Positions 62,116 to 64,000 of a DNA stretch of 64,000 bases are shown here, in pieces. Position numbers and translations under genes: made by a program. The stretch's first letter is position 1. Every line of letters begins with the position of its first letter. The DNA is from Candidatus Methanoperedens sp. GTDB taxonomy: Archaea > Halobacteriota > Methanosarcinia > Methanosarcinales > Methanoperedenaceae. Below the pieces are notes generated by a model. It ran no database searches, was not told the DNA's origin, and saw only the letters and a list, made by a program, of their open reading frames with translations. The DNA lies in the NCBI GenBank assembly GCA_012026795.1, contig VEPM01000017.1:1-64000 (forward strand), written 5' to 3'.

Positions 62116-62820
62116 TTAATTCTTGTTGATCAGGGATCTTAATTTTTCAACAAGCTCTTTCCTTATTGAAGATTTGCGGTCTCCGCCGCACACGCAACCC
62201 CTGACCCCGATAATATCCGGAGAAATTCTTTTTAATGCAGGGATATCTTCAAATTTGATCGTGCCTGCAAGGGCTGCCTGGAGCCCGTGGTCTCTTGAAC
62301 TTGAAACGAACTGCCTGAGTTCATCTTCGGTCAGGAATTCAAATGTGGAGCGGCCATCCTTGATTCCCGTATCCATCATCACAACATCTACGCCTGCTGT
62401 TTCACCTATCTCTGGCAGTTCAAAAGGTGAAATGGAATTAATTCGCTTATAATCAGAATAACCTGAAGCCACTACAAACTTATTTTTATCATATTCCTTT
62501 ACAGAACGGACGATATTTGTAAGCATGTCAAGGGCCTGCTCCCTGGTCTGTATATCGAATAATCCAACTTTGATGTAATCTGCACCAGAGACAGCCGCAC
62601 CAAGCGCTGCTAATGATGCCGTTCCTGGCTTATAATTAAAATCACCGATCGTTGCGCTCAAAGGTACTGCGCCTGCCACGTTTTTCACAGCTTTTATCAT
62701 CCACGGGAAATTAGCGCCAAGTGAGCCTTCTTTCGGGTTCTTTACATCTATGATATCAGCTCCTCCTGATTTGCAGGTTCTGGCTTCCTCAACGTTGATC
62801 GGGCTTACGAGTAACTTCAT
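62116..62820 (-). CDS. mfnB: (5-Formylfuran-3-yl)methyl phosphate synthase
   Basis: A 234-residue enzyme that builds the furan ring precursor of methanofuran from two glyceraldehyde-3-phosphate molecules. The Schiff-base lysine is in DVKNPKEGSLGAN (Lys27) and another conserved lysine in YIKVGLFD. The C-terminal GVRGCVCGGDR is typical (former DUF556). This is the clearest C1-pathway gene in the window and ties the organism to methanogenesis or methane oxidation. First gene of a pair with the TIM-barrel protein. Confidence 0.93.
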   Translation of the reverse strand: MKLLVSPINVEEARTCKSGGADIIDVKNPKEGSLGANFPWMIKAVKNVAGAVPLSATIGDFNYKPGTASLAALGAAVSGADYIKVGLFDIQTREQALDMLTNIVRSVKEYDKNKFVVASGYSDYKRINSISPFELPEIGETAGVDVVMMDTGIKDGRSTFEFLTEDELRQFVSSSRDHGLQAALAGTIKFEDIPALKRISPDIIGVRGCVCGGDRKSSIRKELVEKLRSLINKN

Positions 62821-62950
62821 ATCAATAGATTAAATTGATGCACTAATACATTTATGTTTCGAATTTGTTTTGATATAATATACGGTTGAATTTTTGCAAT
62901 TGCAATCAGGATATTGAAGTGGGTTGAATTATGAAAATAATATTAAAATT

Positions 62951-63346
62951 TTAATAACTCTCAATCGCCAGTCCCGGAACCTTCGAAAAGTGCTTTGCAT
63001 TCTTCGTAAGCAGAGGCTCGCCATGAGTAAGGGCGATACTTGCTATAAGGAGGTCAAAATCCCCGATATCATTTCCTTTTCTCTGGAGTTCTATCGAAAG
63101 TTTCCCAAATGTTTCACTGGCAGCAATTGAAAATTCCAGAATATCAAGGGTATCGAGCAGATGCCGTACTTTTTTAGCTTCTTCGATCGGCCGGGATGAG
63201 TTATATGCACCTTTGTAGAGTTCAGATGCATTAAGAGGCGTTGTATTTAATTTATCACCATCTGCTGTCAGCTCTTCCAGTTTTCTCTCCGCAGCAGGTT
63301 TACGGCGCAGCAGATCGATTATGAAATCAGTGTCCAGGCAGGTCAT
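62951..63346 (-). CDS. vapC: VapC-type PIN-domain toxin
   Basis: A 131-residue PIN nuclease. The acidic residues that bind metal are Asp5 (CLDTDFIIDLL), the glutamate in LNASELYKGA, and the aspartates in DIGDFDLLIASIA. VapC toxins cleave tRNA or rRNA until bound by VapB. The ATG overlaps the antitoxin stop by 4 nt, the normal arrangement. Confidence 0.88.
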   Translation of the reverse strand: MTCLDTDFIIDLLRRKPAAERKLEELTADGDKLNTTPLNASELYKGAYNSSRPIEEAKKVRHLLDTLDILEFSIAASETFGKLSIELQRKGNDIGDFDLLIASIALTHGEPLLTKNAKHFSKVPGLAIESY

Positions 63347-63564
63347 AGATCAACTTTCCTGAGTTTTGCTTTTCTTGTTTCCTGCATTGATTTTTCAATA
63401 TTATCTGCAAGTTCGGTACTGGTTTTCAGTGAACGTATGTAATCAAGCGTATTCTTTTTCCTGGTCAGTTTCAATATTATGTCCGTAAAGCTTTCGTTAG
63501 GGGCTTTTTTTGCTCGTAATTTCTTATAAGCATCCAGCGTAATTGTTATGGTTTTGGTCGCCAT
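63343..63564 (-). CDS. vapB: VapB-type antitoxin (DUF217)
   Basis: A 73-residue antitoxin beginning MATKTITITLDAYKKLRAKK, the ribbon-helix-helix start of DUF217 antitoxins, with SFTDIILKLTRKK after it and a charged C-terminus that would bind VapC. The ATG at 63564 is chosen because the domain begins there; 34 more codons are open upstream. It overlaps vapC by 4 nt and probably represses the pair. Confidence 0.82.
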   Translation of the reverse strand: MATKTITITLDAYKKLRAKKAPNESFTDIILKLTRKKNTLDYIRSLKTSTELADNIEKSMQETRKAKLRKVDL

Positions 63565-63662
63565 AATATCCATGTATGTGCATGTACACTTATAATTCTT
63601 GCTATTGGATAAAATCATTTTTTGGAGATCTATTCGCATTCTGTGCCCACAGCAAATATTTT

Positions 63663-64000
63663 TCAAATACTAACAACCACAGAAGCTATAATCGGTGCCA
63701 CGCTCACAACACTTACGCCTTTATCAATTGTATCGGTAGCTATGATACCTTTTACTCCCGCCTTAAATAATTTAATAATCGCATTATTTGTAAGGACAGG
63801 ATGCACACAGGCTGCATAGACTTCATGGGCTCCCTGTTTCCTGAGTAATGATACCGTTTCTGCAACGGTTCCGCCGGTTGAAATGATATCATCGATAATA
63901 ATAACATCCCTTCCTTTTACATTAACATTCTTTGGATGGATTGATACAATCTCACCGCTTAGCCTTGTCTTTTCAAGATAATCATAATCAATACCAAGGT
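63663..64000 (-). CDS. prs: Ribose-phosphate pyrophosphokinase, C-terminal part
   Basis: The last 112 codons of a PRPP synthetase; its 5' part lies beyond the window edge. Visible motifs are LEKTRLSGE, VIIIDDIISTGGT (PRPP-binding loop) and AACVHPVLTNNA. It makes the ribose donor for nucleotides, histidine and the methanopterin pathway. It ends in TGA (63663-63665), about 100 nt before vapB on the same strand. Confidence 0.88.
   Translation of the reverse strand, partial: LGIDYDYLEKTRLSGEIVSIHPKNVNVKGRDVIIIDDIISTGGTVAETVSLLRKQGAHEVYAACVHPVLTNNAIIKLFKAGVKGIIATDTIDKGVSVVSVAPIIASVVVSI

Noticed and set aside
1-64000. tRNA, rRNA, insertion sequence, replication origin or full CRISPR array
   Set aside because: Scanning for T-loop motifs, transposase motifs, terminal repeats and spaced repeats by eye gave no convincing case. 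A covariance-model scan would settle the RNAs.

Overview
The window comes from a methane-metabolising archaeon of the Methanosarcinales type. A 'Candidatus Methanoperedens' (ANME-2d)-like genome is the best guess. Support comes from MfnB of methanofuran synthesis, a group II chaperonin, archaeosine tRNA-guanine transglycosylase, an archaeal-type GluRS, GfcR, R15P isomerase, DUF2769 and DUF1614 proteins, TATA-box promoters, and two genes for multihaem c-type cytochromes. Species assignment is inference; no rRNA or mcr gene is present. No tRNA, rRNA, insertion sequence or full CRISPR array was seen.

Layout. 1-9 kb: DUF169 protein, a solitary CRISPR-type repeat, a 14-codon Lys-rich mini-gene, thiC behind a HerA-type ATPase, citrate synthase, a DUF2769/rubredoxin-flavoprotein pair, and a B12-radical SAM enzyme with an unrecognised partner. 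9-11 kb: two-subunit homoaconitase/isopropylmalate isomerase. 11-15.6 kb: rsbR-rsbS-rsbT-rsbX followed by a hybrid histidine kinase that starts with an RsbU-N-like domain. This looks like a complete stressosome wired to a phosphorelay in an archaeon, which has no sigma factor, and it is the most striking system here. 15.5-31 kb: FAD oxidoreductase, PspC and LiaF-like/pentapeptide envelope proteins, a REC-PAS-PAS protein with an internally deleted flavoprotein, tgtA, two membrane or secreted proteins, gfcR-hydrolase-cobQ-R15P isomerase, the thermosome, SnoaL-like and DUF1614 proteins and a phytoene-desaturase-like oxidoreductase.

31-39.4 kb is one giant secreted protein gene: subtilase, then NosD-type beta-helix arrays, then six Ig-like repeats. 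40-44 kb: zincin-like protein, membrane cytochromes with about 13 and 6 haem motifs, threonine synthase, and two short gene remnants. 44-52.5 kb: two possible defence loci (AAA15 ATPase plus TOPRIM-like partner; TrlF-type PHP-ATPase) flanking uvrB and an APC permease. 53-64 kb: GluRS with an unusual N-terminal insertion, PRC-barrel protein, Thg1, RNase HII, isochorismatase-like hydrolase, a GT-C-like membrane protein, MoaD/MoeA, a TIM-barrel protein with MfnB, a VapBC pair, and the 3' part of PRPP synthetase running off the window.

The genes form many short operons, often with 1-4 nt overlaps. Core metabolism (cofactors, translation, Mo-cofactor) alternates with surface, redox and signalling modules that look more recently acquired. 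All functions are read from sequence motifs and remembered family features; no database search was run.
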